A stretch of 64,000 nt of DNA from positions 84,772,218-84,836,217 of the forward strand of contig OX419755.1 of the NCBI GenBank assembly GCA_948567375.1, in the 5' to 3' direction. The notes under the pieces were generated by a model. The model was not told the DNA's origin. It searched no databases and saw only the letters and a list, made by a program, of their open reading frames with translations. The position numbers and the translations under genes are program-made. The DNA is from Lunularia cruciata. Lineage: Eukaryota > Streptophyta > Marchantiopsida > Lunulariales > Lunulariaceae. How positions within the stretch are numbered: the stretch's first letter is position 1; every line of letters begins with the position of its first letter. Shown in pieces: positions 1-13,149 of this stretch.

Positions 1-2548
1 TCTAATGAAATCTTGTGACCCAAGAAGGTAACTTCTTTCTACAAAAAGGTGCAATTTTGACTTCTTGTCATAAAACTTCTATTGACATATTTGCCTTAGG
101 ATTTTTGCAAATGATTTGTGTATCTACCTCTCTCTTGTTATATATTAAAATGTTATCCTAGAACACCACCACATACCAATGCAATAGCCCATCCAAAACT
201 CAATGCATTTGATCCATGAAGACTATTGGAGCATTAGTGAGCCCAAAAGGCAAAACTCTCCACTCAAAATGCCCATACCTTGTGCAAAAAGCAGTCTTTT
301 GTACATCTTCTTGATCAATAAGAATCTACCAATAGCTACTTTGGAGATCCAACTTGGAGAAATATCATGCTCCACTCAATTGATCAAGCAACTCATCAAT
401 TTGAGGCAAGGGATATGCATTCTTGTTGTTTATTTGTTTATACCACGATAATTAATATAGAAGTGAAGTCTTCCATCCTTCTTTGTAATAAATAGTGCTC
501 CTCAAAAAGATGTATTATGTCATATGAAATCCTTCTCCAACAATTCCGTCAATGTTGTTTGAAGCTAGTACAACTCATTTGGTGAGAGCCAATAGATTGG
601 CCGACTCATTGGAGTACTTCTTGGCAATAACTCAATCTTGAAGGGCAATCTTGAAAGGCAACTCAATCAAAGGGTAATCCTTTTGGCAAATCATCCAAAA
701 ATATATCCAAAAACTCCTAAACTATTTGATCACCATTGCTTGATGAGGCTTTAAGCCTTCCTCAAATTCTCCATGTGCAATTGGCTTGATCCACATTGAA
801 AAAATAGATTTATCTTCCCCAAAGCTTGCTTTATGACTACTTTATTGATGAATTTCCCATCTTGCAACTTATCTTCCTTCAAAGCTTTCTCTATGACTGC
901 TTTCTTGACAAACTTCCCATCTTTGGGTTGATTATTCTTAGGTGTCTTATGCAAAAAGGGCCAAACAACCTAATGAAAAATTCCTTCCTTGGTGTTGTAC
1001 TTGAATTTGTTGTTGGTTCCAATTAAATTGAACCTTGTGATGTTCAAGCCAGAAAAACTTAAAATGAAATCATAGTGTAAAAGTGCCACTAAGAACCTCA
1101 TACACTCCACAACTCCTTCCCAATCTTGAATGTAACACGATGTGAGATATGGAATGCAAAACCTTTTCTACCATCCGCCATTATTAATCTACTTCAAATT
1201 ACAACTTGATAGGAATAACTAATTCCTTTGCTAATTGTATAGATATGCAATTCTTTGAACTTCTAGAATCCACAAAAATCCTACAACCATGATCAGATAT
1301 CAAACCTTGCAAGTGAAACAAACTTGTATAGGCCGAGCTTCCAATCTTATGGTAACTAATCAAGTTCCTAATAGGTGGCTTGAAATCTCCTACTATGATT
1401 CCTTGTTTCCTTGATCATTCTGCTCCATAAACTCTATTTGGGCAATTTTTAGAGGTTGTCCATTCTTGAGTGGGCATTCAACAATACAATGCCCAATTGG
1501 GCAACAATAAAAAAAACTACCATTTTATCACAACCTTTCTCTATTTGTAGTGCCAAGTAGCCTTTGTTGGATAGCATCAATCTCCATTGGTGTCGGCTTC
1601 TCCACTTATGTGTTGTGTATAAGTTGATTTTGTGGAAGTCAAGGTCAAGACCAAGTTTTTGCAACCAAGGAATCAAAGCATTCGACCAACTACATGGTTT
1701 CCTCCAAGTGTTTTGGCTCTCGCATAGTTATCTCTAGTTTGGTTTGTGACTCCAAGCCCCTTACAATTCAATCCAAAGCTTCACCTTCTAGTATATCTAG
1801 AATTTGTATGATGATGTTTTGGAATTGCATGATGTACCTTCTTATAGATCCAATCTACCTCAATTCTACAAACTTATCTCATGCAACTCATGTGACATTT
1901 ATAACTTAGAATTAACCAATTATTACACTCTTAAATTTTTCCCATATAAAGATTAGTGCAAAAAATTGCCATTCAGCTTGCTCTACTTGGAATCGCCACA
2001 ATAGCTTTGCTACTCCATCCAATTGGCTAGAAGCCAAAAGAATCTACTTTTGTTCATCTTAAAGATTTGTAGCTTCAAAGTAATATTTGCAATCATACAC
2101 AAAATTCTCTATTGCAACCAATAGATTATTGCCTTCCAATACTTTGGGCTTTGGAGATCAGATTTGCTCTTACTCTTCTAGAAATGAAGCTATCTCTACA
2201 TGCTCTTATCATTGATGATCTTGTTCTTCTAACAATTGAGCAAGATGCTCAATTTGTTGCTGCATGGTAATGATAAACTTCTGATATGACTACTACTCTA
2301 TCAAACTACCTATAGTTGATCTTAGTTAACACATAGATGCAACACATCCACCATTATCCACAATCAAAAATACCAAGGGTTCATTAAACAAGATAATTGT
2401 ATTCAAAAAATTTTGCCTAAAGCATGAGATGATGAAGTGAGTAAAATGATTCTTGGGTATTACATGGATACAAAATTTCCAATAATTTGGCAAAAATGGA
2501 TTTGGTGGTCCAAAAATTCCATCCATCCTATTCTTGCTCTCAAACCAA
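1..2548 (-). mobile_element. Degraded chromovirus copy 1, internal region (5' half)
   Basis: Remnant of a Ty3/gypsy chromovirus read on the minus strand. From the LTR at 2549-2988 leftwards it holds gag remnants (about 2530-1450), a protease region (about 1400-1000) and the start of reverse transcriptase (about 950-1). The DNA matches the second minus-strand copy at 8297-10799 almost throughout; for example the stretch at 11-60 reappears at about 8305-8355. Frames are broken by many stops and indels and the longest pieces are under 100 codons, so no protein is expected. The element runs off the left edge inside reverse transcriptase. CG dinucleotides are rare, as expected for an old methylated copy. 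Confidence 0.75.
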
Positions 2549-2988
2549 TGTAAAAGACCAAGGTTGATGAGAGAAATAAGAGAATGGAAGAACGGAGTAG
2601 GAGATCATATTGTGAAGCTTTAATGAGAGAAATTACAAATGCCTAATATGAGCTTGGGCTTTGGTATTTATAGGGAAGTATACAAGGCTCTTGAAAAACT
2701 TCTCAAGAAGCTTCCTCAAAGCCGCTTTCTTGAAGTGCAAGTCAAGCTTACCTGAAAGCTTCTCAAGAAGCTTCCTTCTAGAAGTTGCCTACTTGGCATA
2801 CTTGGAAAGCAAAGGTAGCCAAGAAGCTTCCCAAGATGCTTCCTTCTATGAGTCACCACTTGGCATGCATGTTACCCAAATACTTAGAAGAAGCTTCCTA
2901 GATGCTTCTAGAATATTCAAGGCTAATTTGGCCTATTTGCTACTTTGTTAGTCTTGAGTAAGTCATTGGTGAATTCCATTGTGTTACA
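2549..2988 (-). repeat. 5' LTR of chromovirus copy 1
   Basis: On the minus strand the segment starts TGTAACAC and ends CTTTTACA. It is followed by a decayed primer site (TTGGTTTGAGAGC, near the TTGGTATCAGAGC expected for initiator tRNA-Met) at about 2536-2548. The sequence matches the LTRs at 10800-11227, 11648-12318 and 26003-26430, including the repeated 'aagaagcttcc' motifs. The length of 440 bp is close to the 428 bp of the 3' LTR of the plus-strand copy. Confidence 0.75.
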
Positions 2989-3087
2989 ATGATTGTTGAG
3001 AATGCCATGAAAGAAGATTGTAGATGTATTTGGGAATTGAGTGTACTCAATGAGCATAGAGACCTAAGTGATTTAGCATTGTTGGTT
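2989..3087. other. Unassigned spacer between two retrotransposon remnants
   Basis: About 100 bases between the outer end of the chromovirus LTR and the abrupt start of gypsy-2 similarity. No reading frame or repeat recognised. Confidence 0.4.
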
Positions 3088-6000
3088 GATAGGACAAAAA
3101 TCTCCACACATCTGCCTATCTATGTAGTTGCCATGCATATCCTTCTTGGTTGGCATCACTATAGCTGATGCATATTCTCCATGTGAAATCTCCACCAAAC
3201 CAGCCTCAAAAAAGTCACTACTTCAACTTTGAATCAATGCTCTCTCCATGTCACTATATCGATAGGGACATTGGAAAATTGATGTATTGCTAATTGGCTC
3301 AATCCAAATACAATGTCCCTTCAAAGCATCCAATCCTTCATATTGAAGGCAAAAAAACTTTTGTAGCTCCTCAAGAACTTCCAAACTCTTTATCTTTCCT
3401 TTTGTGTAACCTTAGGTCCAAAATCTGGCTCCCAAGTATCCTTTGTAACTATCATAGGAGTGGAAGACTTAATAATTGGCTACTACATTGGTCCCTTGGA
3501 AGTAGTAGTGTTGTGCACCCAACCACATTGTGAAAATATCCCTCTGATCTGGCTGCAAGCTCCATTAGTCCTCTAGCTACGTCCCAAGTAGACCAAGGGT
3601 GTAATCCAAGTAGACCACGCTCACCTAAATGGACTCCAAGTAGACCACTTTCCTTAGTAGCCACTTTTTGTGTCCCAAGAATACCCTATCCACTTGGTCC
3701 ATTGTCCCTAGCATGTGCTGAAATCATCTTGATAGGCATAAAGCTCACACATGTCAAAGTAGTGATGCCTATCAAGCATATCCTACATTGCTCTACTAAG
3801 CCAAGGCTCACAATCCAGGTCAAACAGTTTAGGTTCATAGCTTGACCTAATACTTGACACATGGATGCCTTTGACACAACTAAAACAACAATAATGCTTG
3901 TGCAAAAACCTATCACCCCTCTCTCTCATTGGCGTTGGGCTCCACCAATTACTGTAATTGTGATTCACAAACTAGTCCAAGACCTCATTCTCAAAAAGCA
4001 TGGGAGCTTGGGAAACTCAAAAGTGTGGGAAAAGCAACTATGGGTTATCCAACTAGGTTCACCACTACCATAGGTGACCTATCAGCTACTACTACCATAT
4101 GACACTAACACCCAACATCCAAGATGTCATCAACAATAATGTGCTTTAGTCTTTAAATCCCATCATAAGCACGTTGTAGAACCTCTTTAGGTAAGAAGTT
4201 CATCCATCAAAGACAAAGACAATGAGCCCATGATCCCACTCTGGTTGCAATTAACAACACTATTGGTCCCGTCCAAGAATGGATCTAACTAAGTCCACTC
4301 TAAAGAGTGGACTTACCACCACTTTTGGTGCAAGAATCACCCATCAAAGGGATATTCTCCAAAATGTAAGCTAGAGAAATGGATTGATGAACCTAGAGAT
4401 GTCTTAGTATCCATAATATCTCCCAAAATACACCCAAATGAGGATCTCAAAGACCCAAACCGCGGCCAACATGTGTATGTCCCTAACATGGCCATTTAAA
4501 AATAACCAAATGAATAGGACCATATCTCTCCAAATCCTACACCTCCATCAAGGAAATATTTGTTGGTAGGGTCTTTTGGTAACCCTTGACTTTTGATTTA
4601 GATAATAACTTAGGATAATGATAGGCCATGTGTGCCACATGACGTAGAGAGACTTGCCTAACAATCTCATCTCTCTTCACATACAAGTATCTTTGTACTT
4701 GTATAGCCGCCTATAATACCGCAACTAATTTAGTACTAATCCCACCAAACAACTCCAATAAACATACTCTGCCAAGCAATGAGTGTGGTATCCAAAGGTG
4801 TCAAGGTAATTGACTATGAAGGCTCATCTTCACATTGGTCTCTTGGTGGTACAAAGGCTCTACTCCAAGCCGATTGCACCAATTGATCCGCATGTGGCTA
4901 CAATGCTTCCTCAAAACTCCACAAAGAAACATCAAAGGTGGATGGAACAATCCCACTCGTACTCCAAATCAAAGTGATCTCCTTTGGTACTAGATTATCT
5001 TCTACATGGGCATTCCTCTCCAAAAATCACCAGGCCAAGTAACAAAGCCATTGAAATTTGAAATTGAAGCCAACATGGTCCTGGATTATAATGAGCCAAG
5101 ATTACCACTATTGAAACATATTGGTAAGTGACATACTCATCACTCACTTGACTGCAAACATGGTCTATAAGAGATTGTCTCCTCCCAATATTAAATACTA
5201 AAACCCATGGAGTTATAACACTACTCTCCCAACTAACACATCATATGACTCAACCACTATTGCAATGGCTTGAGCTCTCACCATAGAGCTATCAATTGGA
5301 TGATCAGGCTGAATCTGAACACAAGCTCTCCGTATGTGATGTATTGTGAAGCTCCACCACTTGGAAATGTTTGGATCAGAAATGAATACCTCTCCACATC
5401 GGTCTTCCATAACTCTAGACCAACAACTATAGCTTTCCCCAACATAAGGGGCTACACACCAAAGTCTAGTAAGACTCTTTGTGGTGTATAAACCTTCCTT
5501 GACAAAACAAACCAAACAAAAATCCCGCTTTGGTTATCTAGTAGGACAACTCTAGATGTGAATCATGCTTGCTCAAAGGTTGGTCTAGTTGGTAACTCCT
5601 CTAATCTAGCCGCCACTCCCTACCATAAACCATTGGTTGTTAAGTGGATCCCATGCTCCTCAACCAAGTTAGCTCCACTATCAACTAGCTCTAATATAGT
5701 AGTAGGAACCAGATCATCCCTACTCTCACAAAGCGTGGTAGCCAACCGGAACTTTGGGGCTAGGTCAACTCTTTGTATAAACATGTCATTGGTTGAGAAT
5801 AATAGAAAGTGCATAATTAGTTGAGCCACCTCCAACATTGTGTTAAACTCAATCTATATAGTAGCAAGTGGCTGACTAATAGATAGTCCATCATGGATCC
5901 CATCACCACCTACCATATCTACATTAGGATGTCTAGGAGCTATCGATATTGTCTTCATTGCCTTAGAGAGTGTAAAAGACTAGGGAAGTTTGATCTATCT

Positions 6001-7607
6001 AGCCTCTCTTCTCTATGAGTCCAACTCCACAATTGCTCCTCTACACTCTAGAGCATGTACTACATTCCTAGTCACTACAACAAATGCATCTTCATGTGTT
6101 GCTTTGCACATGAAGTCTTAGATGTCTCTATCACTTGCATATGAGGTGGAAGCCTCAGCACCCAAATTTGATCTCCTCTAAGTTATGGCCATGCTAGCTA
6201 ATCTCTACTCCAATTGCTCAATCTCTAAAAACCCTCCATCTCATAAATCAACACTAGACTAACTCTTCCACCATTTGGCATTTGACATAATATGAGTTAT
6301 CTACTTCCTAAGCTACCAAGATCACCAAGAATAGTATCAAATTGTCTCTCCTAGCCAAAGCTACAAGCATATAAATAACACTAGAACAATCACAAAGACA
6401 AAAAGTGAGAGTGGACCAGTTGGCAAGAGCACCAATCTTGGAACTAGAGATTTAAGAGTCAAGCCCTATTGCACATAATCTAGCAAAGTGGACAGATTTT
6501 GCCAAACAATGAGCAAAATCTACTCTAAACTAGTTAGCCTCATGTCAGCCAGCTGGCTTGCTGGCCCTTCTAGACCTATGTAGCCTCTCATAGCCCACAC
6601 CCCTATGCCTCAAAGCCTCAAAGCCTCTAAATGCCAAAATTTAGCCAAATGAGATCTTTCTTCTTGTCACTTTGAACCCTCTCCAAATCTAGCAAAACTC
6701 CTCCAACTTGAGCTAAAAATTTGACATAAAATTTAACTAAAATTTGACATAAATCCCTAAAGTTGATTGATCTTCAAATCTACTAACTCTCCACTGAAGC
6801 CAATTGAAAAGATGGGTTTCTCTATATCACAAATTCACAAGGATGGGTTCCCAACTCCACCTTCAATTTCACTTTTTGAGCTCAACTCGCACCAAATTGG
6901 TCTTGCTTTCACTCTTGAGCTCAAAGTCACAACTACCACTTGAAAATTGCTTCTCTTTGATAGAAATTTGTCTAGTGCTTCCGCACACCGTCTGCCTCAT
7001 TGCCAAATTTGCATCAATTCAAATATCTTATGCACACAATCACTCTTAGGGAAACTGTGGACCACAATCAAGCTACCATCAATCAACAAGGCTTGGAGAT
7101 ACCACCAACACCTTCAATCCTTGCACTCAATTTCCCTCTGACCTCACTTCTCTAATGTAATCAATTTGTTAACACAACTCAAATCACACTCAATCAGATT
7201 AGTACTTGATTTGTCATTACATAATCTACCAACAATTGGGCACTCATTGTAGTCAAGCCATACCCACTCTAGCTAAGAGAATCTAGATGACACTCATCGG
7301 CCTCTATCCACTATAGCCAAGAACTTGAAGGCTCAACATCAAAGAAGTAAGCTCTTTGGAGCTGCACTTCAAAAGTATACACTCTAGACTTGAGCTATTT
7401 CTCAAACCCTAATGGTCCTGCTAACAACACACTTGATGGTGCAAACAATGCTAAGTGATGATGGCCCTACCATATACTTAGTACCCCAAACAATAAATTT
7501 GATCATTGACAAGTAGCCCACGAGTAACTACCAAAATATCCTTGACTACCAACATTACTACTCTAAAGTCTGAGCAATCTAGGTCCGATGCTACACATGG
7601 CGTGACA
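3088..7607 (-). mobile_element. Old, CG-depleted gypsy-2 retrotransposon (copy Old-1)
   Basis: A minus-strand copy of the same family as the element at 13045-22165. Colinear similarity begins abruptly at 3088, which matches about 16590 in the young copy inside reverse transcriptase, and continues through the protease-gag region to an LTR ending at 7607. It differs from the young copy mostly by C-to-T and G-to-A changes, so positions with CG in the young copy are usually TG or CA here. All frames are broken; the pieces at 5213-5515 and 5620-5838 still resemble the protease-side frames of the young copy. The reverse transcriptase C-terminal half, RNase H, integrase and the 3' LTR are missing on the left side. 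The 5' terminus (TGTCACGC on the minus strand) is the same as in the young copy, which fixes the true end of the family. Confidence 0.8.
6276..7607 (-). repeat. 5' LTR of gypsy-2 copy Old-1
   Basis: About 1.33 kb. On the minus strand it starts TGTCACGC at 7607 and ends AAATGCCA at 6276, followed by a two-base gap and a decayed primer site of the form TGGTGGaAGAG. The same ends and spacing are found at 20849-22165, so the LTR length of about 1.32 kb is supported by two copies. Confidence 0.65.
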
Positions 7608-10600
7608 CCTTGGAGTTGATTGACATTGTCATAATTTTCACCATGATGATAGGAAGAGACTTCAAATTAGGTCATTGTGATAGGCATTGGAGATGACATG
7701 GAACCTATCGGGTTTTTACTCAAGTTTAAGGTAAAACAACTATAGTTGTTCCTTCCATCATTGATCTTGACTCTTCATGTGTTCTAGATATAATATACTA
7801 AACAAGGGTTTGTGATTGGTTTGCATGATCACTTGTTTCTCCAAGAGATAATGCCTCCATACCTTGGTGGCATATACCATTTACTAGTTGTTCTTGGTCT
7901 CAAGTAGAGTAATTCCTTTTTGTGATGTTTAGGTAGTGAGACAAAAAAGCAATGTGATGTAACCCATTTGGAAATTCCTACTATAACATATCTCTAATAG
8001 CAAAATTAGAAGCATCAAAATCAACCACAAAGGGGAGTTGAAGGTCACCATATGGTTGAAGAATGGTTCTTAAAGATACCGTATGCTTGTAGAATTGTTC
8101 TTCATGATTGGTGGTCCACTTAAAACTTGAGGTCTTCTCCAAGAAGTCAGTCAATGGTGTGACTATATGAGCATAGTAGTGGATGAACTGTTGGTATAAA
8201 CTTGCCAATCTATTAAATGCTTGCACTTCTAAGGTATCCTTTGGAGTAGGCCAATCAATAATGGCCTTGATTTTCTCCTCTTCTATCTTGATCTCCTTTG
8301 ATTAGATCTTGTGACCCAAGAAGGTAACCTCCCTTTGCCAAAAGGTATACTTTGACTTCTTGTAATAAAACTTCCTTGACGTAATCATCTTAGGACTTCT
8401 CACATATGATTTATGTATTCTACCTCCATCTTGCTATAGATTAAAATATTATCCCAGAACACCACCATGTACTGACCCAATGGCCCATCCAACACACAAT
8501 CCATGAAGACTGCTAGAGCATTAGTAAGCCCAAAAGGTAGAACTCTCTATTCAAATGCCCATACCTTGTGCAAAAGGTAATATTATGATATCCTTTCTAT
8601 CAATAACAATCTACCAATAGCCACTTTGGAAATCCAACATGGAGAAGTATTGTGCTCCACTCATTTATCTAGCAAGTCATCAATTTGAAGCAAAGGATAT
8701 GCATTCTTCATTGTTTGTTTATTGAGGGCAAAATAATCAATACAAAAGCAAAGTCCTTCATCTTCTTTGGAATAAATAAAACCGGTGCTCCCCAAGGAGA
8801 TAAATATGTTGTATGAAGCTCTCCAACAACTCATTCAATGTTATTTGAAGCTCATCCAACTCCTTTGGTGAGAGTCAATAGATTGGTTCACTCACTGGAT
8901 TACTTCTTGGCAATAGCTCAATCTTGAAGGGTATACTCCAATAAAAGGGTAATCCCTTTGGCAGATCATCTAGAAAAAAATCTACAAACTCTTTAACTAT
9001 TTGATCAACTATTGATTGATGAGGCTTCTGGCACACCTCAAATTCTCCATTTGCAATCTGCTTGATCCACATTGCAAAAATAGGCTTATCGTCCTTCAAA
9101 GCTCACTCTATGGTTGCTTTCTTGACAAACTTCTTATCTTGGGACTTATTATTCTTAGGTGTCTTACTCAAAGGTACCAAACAAATTAATCAATAATTTC
9201 TATGTTGGTGGTGTACTTGAATTTGTTATCAGATCCAATCAAATTGAATCTTATGACATTCAAGCCAAGGCAAACCTAAAATGACATCATAGTGTAGAAG
9301 TGTTATTACAAACCTCATCCACTCCAAATACTCTTTCCCTATCTTAAATGTAACAAGATGTGGGATATGAAATGCAAAACCTTTTCTACCATCCGCCATC
9401 ATCAATCTACTTTCAATTATTGGCTTGATAAGAATACTTAATTCTTTTGCTAATTGTATGGATATACAATTCTTTTAACTTCTAAAATCAACCAAAATCC
9501 TACAACCACAATCAAATATCATACCTTGCAAGTGAAGCAAACTTGCGTAGGTTGAGCCTTCAATCCAATTGGAACTAATCAAGTTCCCAATAGGTAGCCC
9601 AAGTTTTCATATTAATAAGTAGCCCAAGTTTTCATATTGAGATTTATTGTTTCCTTTATTATTATATTCCACAAACTCCATTTGTGTGATTTTTTGGGGT
9701 TGAGATTGTCTATTCTTGAATGAATATTCAACAATGCAATGCACAATTTGGCAACAATAAAAGTAACCACCATTTTGTTGCAATTTTACTTTATTTGTAT
9801 GCCCAAATGGTTTCTATTAGATGGAATCAATCTCCATTGGTGTTGTCTCCTCCACCCATGTGTAGTGTGTAGGCAAGTTTTGTGAAGGTCAAAGTTGAGA
9901 CCAATTTGTAGCAACTAGGGAATCAAAGCTCTCAACCACTTGCATGGCTTCCTCCAAGTGTTTGGGCTGCCACATGGTCACTTCCAATTTAGTTCATGAC
10001 TTCAAGCTCCTCATAGATTGATCCAAAGCTTCACCTTCTAATATATCCAAAATTTTCCTTATGGTGTTCTAAATTGAGTGATGTAGCTCATATAGAACCA
10101 ATCTGCTTCAATTATGTCAATTTATCTTGTGTAGATTGTGTGGTATTTATAGCTTGGAATTGTCAAATTATTGCATTCTTGAATTCTTCCCATGTCAAGG
10201 TTAGCTCAAAAAATTGTCATTCAACTTGTTCCACTTGGAATTCCCACTATAATTTTGTTACTCCATCCAATTTGCTTGAAGCTAAGAGAATCTATCTTTG
10301 TTCATCTTGAAGATTTGTACCTTCAAAATAACATTCACAATCAACAAAAAATTTCCATTAAGCTCAAGAGTTCCTTGCCTTCAAATACCTTGGGTTTTGG
10401 AAATTGGATTTGATCTTCTCTTTCTTGAAATGGTGCTCTCTCTACATGCTCTTGTCATTGATGATCTCATTCTTCTAACAATCAAGTAAGGTGCTCCCTT
10501 TGTTGCTACATGGCAATGATAACCTTGGCATTGCCACCATGACTATTACTCTATCAAACTACCTACAATTTATCTAAGTTAACATATAGATGCAACACAT

Positions 10601-10799
10601 CCACTACTCTCCATAAGTTACAATAGGAAGTACCAAGGGTTCATTGGACAAGATGATTACATTTAGAAAATTCTACCCAAAGCATGAGATGATGAACTAT
10701 GTGAAATGATGCTTGGGTAGTACATGATACAAAAATCCCAATGCTTTGATGGAAATGGATTTGGTGGTCTATAAATTCTATCCATCCCATTCTAACCAA
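7608..10799 (-). mobile_element. Degraded chromovirus copy 2, internal region
   Basis: Minus-strand Ty3/gypsy remnant with gag at about 10790-9800, protease at about 9650-9150, reverse transcriptase at about 9100-8000 and RNase H fading out near 7790. The piece at 8875-9099 holds the run FLDDLPKGLP that precedes reverse transcriptase. The piece at 7981-8226 holds the RT-RNase H junction, with the motif VVDFDASNFAI as the first RNase H block. The integrase and 3' LTR are absent; the copy stops against the old gypsy-2 element whose end is at 7607. Stops and frameshifts are frequent, so the element is inert. Confidence 0.75.
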
Positions 10800-11227
10800 T
10801 GTAAAAGACCAAGGAGAAAAATAAGAGAATGGAATATCAAAGTGAATATCATATTGGGACTCTTGAATGATGGAAACTTCCAATGCCTAGCATGAGCTTG
10901 GGCTTTGATATTTATATGGAATGTGCAAGGTTCTTGAGAAGCTTTTTAAAGATTTTCTTAAAGTGCAAGCCAAGCTAATTGGAAAGCTTCTTGAGAAGCT
11001 TCCTTCTAGAAGCCACCTACTTGGCATGAAAACTATGCAACTTGTGAAGCTTCCCAAGAAGGTTTATTCAAGAAGTCATCACTTTGCATGCACATTACCC
11101 AATACTTGGAAGGTACCAAATAGCTTTCTAGATGCTTCTAGAATATTCTTATAATTTTTGGCTAATTTGGCCTATTTGCTACTTTGTTAGTCTTGACTAA
11201 CTCATTTATAAACTCCATATTGTTATA
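10800..11227 (-). repeat. 5' LTR of chromovirus copy 2
   Basis: Minus strand starts TATAACAATATGGAG (decayed from TGTAACAATATGGAG) and ends TCTTTTAC plus one base. It matches the LTRs of the other chromovirus copies, with the same block of 'gaagcttc' motifs. The primer site next to it is no longer readable. Confidence 0.65.
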
Positions 11228-11480
11228 GGACTTAGGATAGTAATGTGAATGACTATGGTTGTTTTGTCTTTTCTGTTATTTGCATTGTGCCTTCTTGGTG
11301 ACCTTGCTCTCTTTTGGGTGTGGGGTCTACCCAAGATATTGAAGATGAAATAGTGAAGGACTATGTGACATTTTGTGGCATTTTCTTTGTATTGTACTAT
11401 TTTTGATCCATATCCTTATGAGAACAAATTGTTATTTCTTGAAATACTTCAAGTTGATATTTTTTGGGTTGTTACACCTC
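11228..11480. other. Unassigned stretch
   Basis: About 250 bases between the chromovirus LTR and the start of the gypsy-2 fragment. No frame or family recognised; it may be a further decayed element. Confidence 0.3.
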
Positions 11481-11647
11481 TAATAACTCACAAAGCCAAG
11501 TAATTGAACTATTGAAGTTTTATATTGATTCCATGGTCCTTGATTGTAGTGAGCCAATATTGCCTATACTAAAGCTTATTGGTTGGCAACATACACGTCC
11601 CTCACCTAATTGCCAACTTGGCTTCTAGAAAGTTATCTCTACCCAAT
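11481..11647 (-). mobile_element. gypsy-2 old fragment Old-2, left part (split by chromovirus)
   Basis: Similar to about 17795-17965 of the young gypsy-2 element, with heavy C-to-T and G-to-A decay. It breaks at ...CCCAAT, and its continuation (agtc...) is found at 26437 beyond the chromovirus, so this fragment was the insertion target. Confidence 0.65.
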
Positions 11648-12318
11648 TGTAACAATATGGAGTTAGAAAACACATTAGTATAGGCTAACAAGTTAGAAAA
11701 TAGGCCAAATTAGCCAAGCAATCTAAGGATGTTCTTGAGGCATCTAGAAAACTTGTTGGTACCTTTCAAGTATCAAGTAACATGTATGCCAAGTAGACAA
11801 CTTCTTTGGAATTTTCCTGGCTAGCTTAGCTTGGATGCCAAGTCCCTATTGCCCTATTGCATAAGTGCCAAGTTTACCTATTTTGTCTCACTAGTATATT
11901 GCACTATTGCATAAGTGCAAATTTTACCTATTTGTCTCACCCTTGTATGCTTTGATGAGGTTATCCCATCATTTGTGTTTTCTACGTGGTAGCCCTTTCA
12001 CAATGCCAAGTAGATCTTAAGAGGAAGCTTATTTAAAAGCTTACTAATTGACTTAACTTTCAATCCAAGAAGGTAGCTTCTAATAAGAAGCTTCCTTGGG
12101 ACCTTCCTAAGAGCCTTGTATGTTTCCTATATATACAAAGTCAACGTTCATGCTATGCATTTGGAGTTTCCCTTATTTGAGAATCCCAAGGTCTCAAGAA
12201 CCTTATAGGTTTCCTATAAATACAAATTCAAAGCTCATGTTAGGCATTTAGAGTTTCCTTCATCTAAGAGTCCTAATGTGATCTTCCATTCTCATATTTC
12301 TTTCTTTGGTCTTTTACA
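11648..12318 (+). repeat. 5' LTR of plus-strand chromovirus
   Basis: Starts TGTAACAATATGGAG and ends CTTTTACA. It is 671 bp against 428 bp for the 3' LTR. The extra length comes from internal duplications: a block with 'cctattgcataagtgc' repeated at about 11855-11940, and a block around 'ttcctatatatacaa...gcatttggagttt' repeated at about 12110-12270. The second block carries TATA-like sequences, so the copy may have had two core promoters. Confidence 0.75.
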
Positions 12319-12334
12319 TTAATATTAGAGCAAG
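12319..12334 (+). other. Decayed primer binding site
   Basis: TTAATATTAGAGCAAG directly after the LTR resembles TTGGTATCAGAGC, the complement of the 3' end of initiator tRNA-Met. It differs by changes expected from decay. Confidence 0.55.
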
Positions 12335-13044
12335 AATATGATTAATAGAATTTATGGATCACCAAATCCATTTCTCCCAAACCATTGGGACTTTTGTGTC
12401 TATGTACTACCCAAGCATCATTTCATGTAGTTCATTAGTTAACACTTTAGGAATTTTTTTTGAATATGATCACCTAATCCAATGAACCACTTATTTAGTA
12501 ATTTACAAAGAGTGGTGGACATGTTGCATCTATGTGTTTCCTTAGATAATTGCAAGTAGTTTGATAAAGTAGTAGCCATAGTGACAATACCCAAAGTTAT
12601 CATTGCTATGTAGTAACAAATCACGTACCTTACTTGATTGTTGGAAGAGAGAGATCATCAACAACAAGAGCATGTAGAGAGAGTACCATTTTGTGAAGGA
12701 GAAGAATACATTCAATTTTTGAAGCCCAAGGTATTTGAAGGCAAGAATCTCTCAAGTGTAATGGAGGATTTTTTGTTTGATTGTGAATATTATTTTGAAG
12801 CTACAAATCTTCAAGATAAACGGAGATAGATTCTCTTGGCTTCAAGCCATTTGGATGGAGTGGCAAAACCATGGTGGTAATTTTGAGTGGAGCAACAAGC
12901 TCAATGACAACTTGTTATGCCAATCTTGAAATAAGAAGAATTCAAGAGTGCAATAATTGGAAGATACCAAGTTATGTATGATGCACAAGCCACACAAGGT
13001 GGATTGGCAAAATTGAAGTAGATTGGGTTTATGATGAGCTATAT
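12335..13044 (+). pseudogene. Chromovirus gag, 5' part (split)
   Basis: Capsid-type gag remnant. An open piece at 12638-12829 includes KPKVFEGKN and EDFLFDCEYYFEATN, a pattern usual for the gag capsid domain of plant Ty3/gypsy elements. The frame is broken soon after and stops at ...gagctatat, where the gypsy-2 element is inserted. Gag sequence continues from 22166. Confidence 0.65.
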
Positions 13045-13149
13045 TGTCGTGCATATATACATCGCTACACAACATACATCACTGTCAACATCATACACTA
13101 TAAAAGCACAACTCACACATAAGTCATACATAGACTCTAAAGTGCCACA
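13045..13149 (-). repeat. 105-bp direct repeat R1 at outer end of gypsy-2
   Basis: TGTCGTGC...GTGCCACA on the plus strand. The same 105 bp occurs at 13602-13706 with only a few differences. R1 lies at the outer left end of the element, outside the LTR-like block, and R2 lies on its inner side. Confidence 0.85.
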
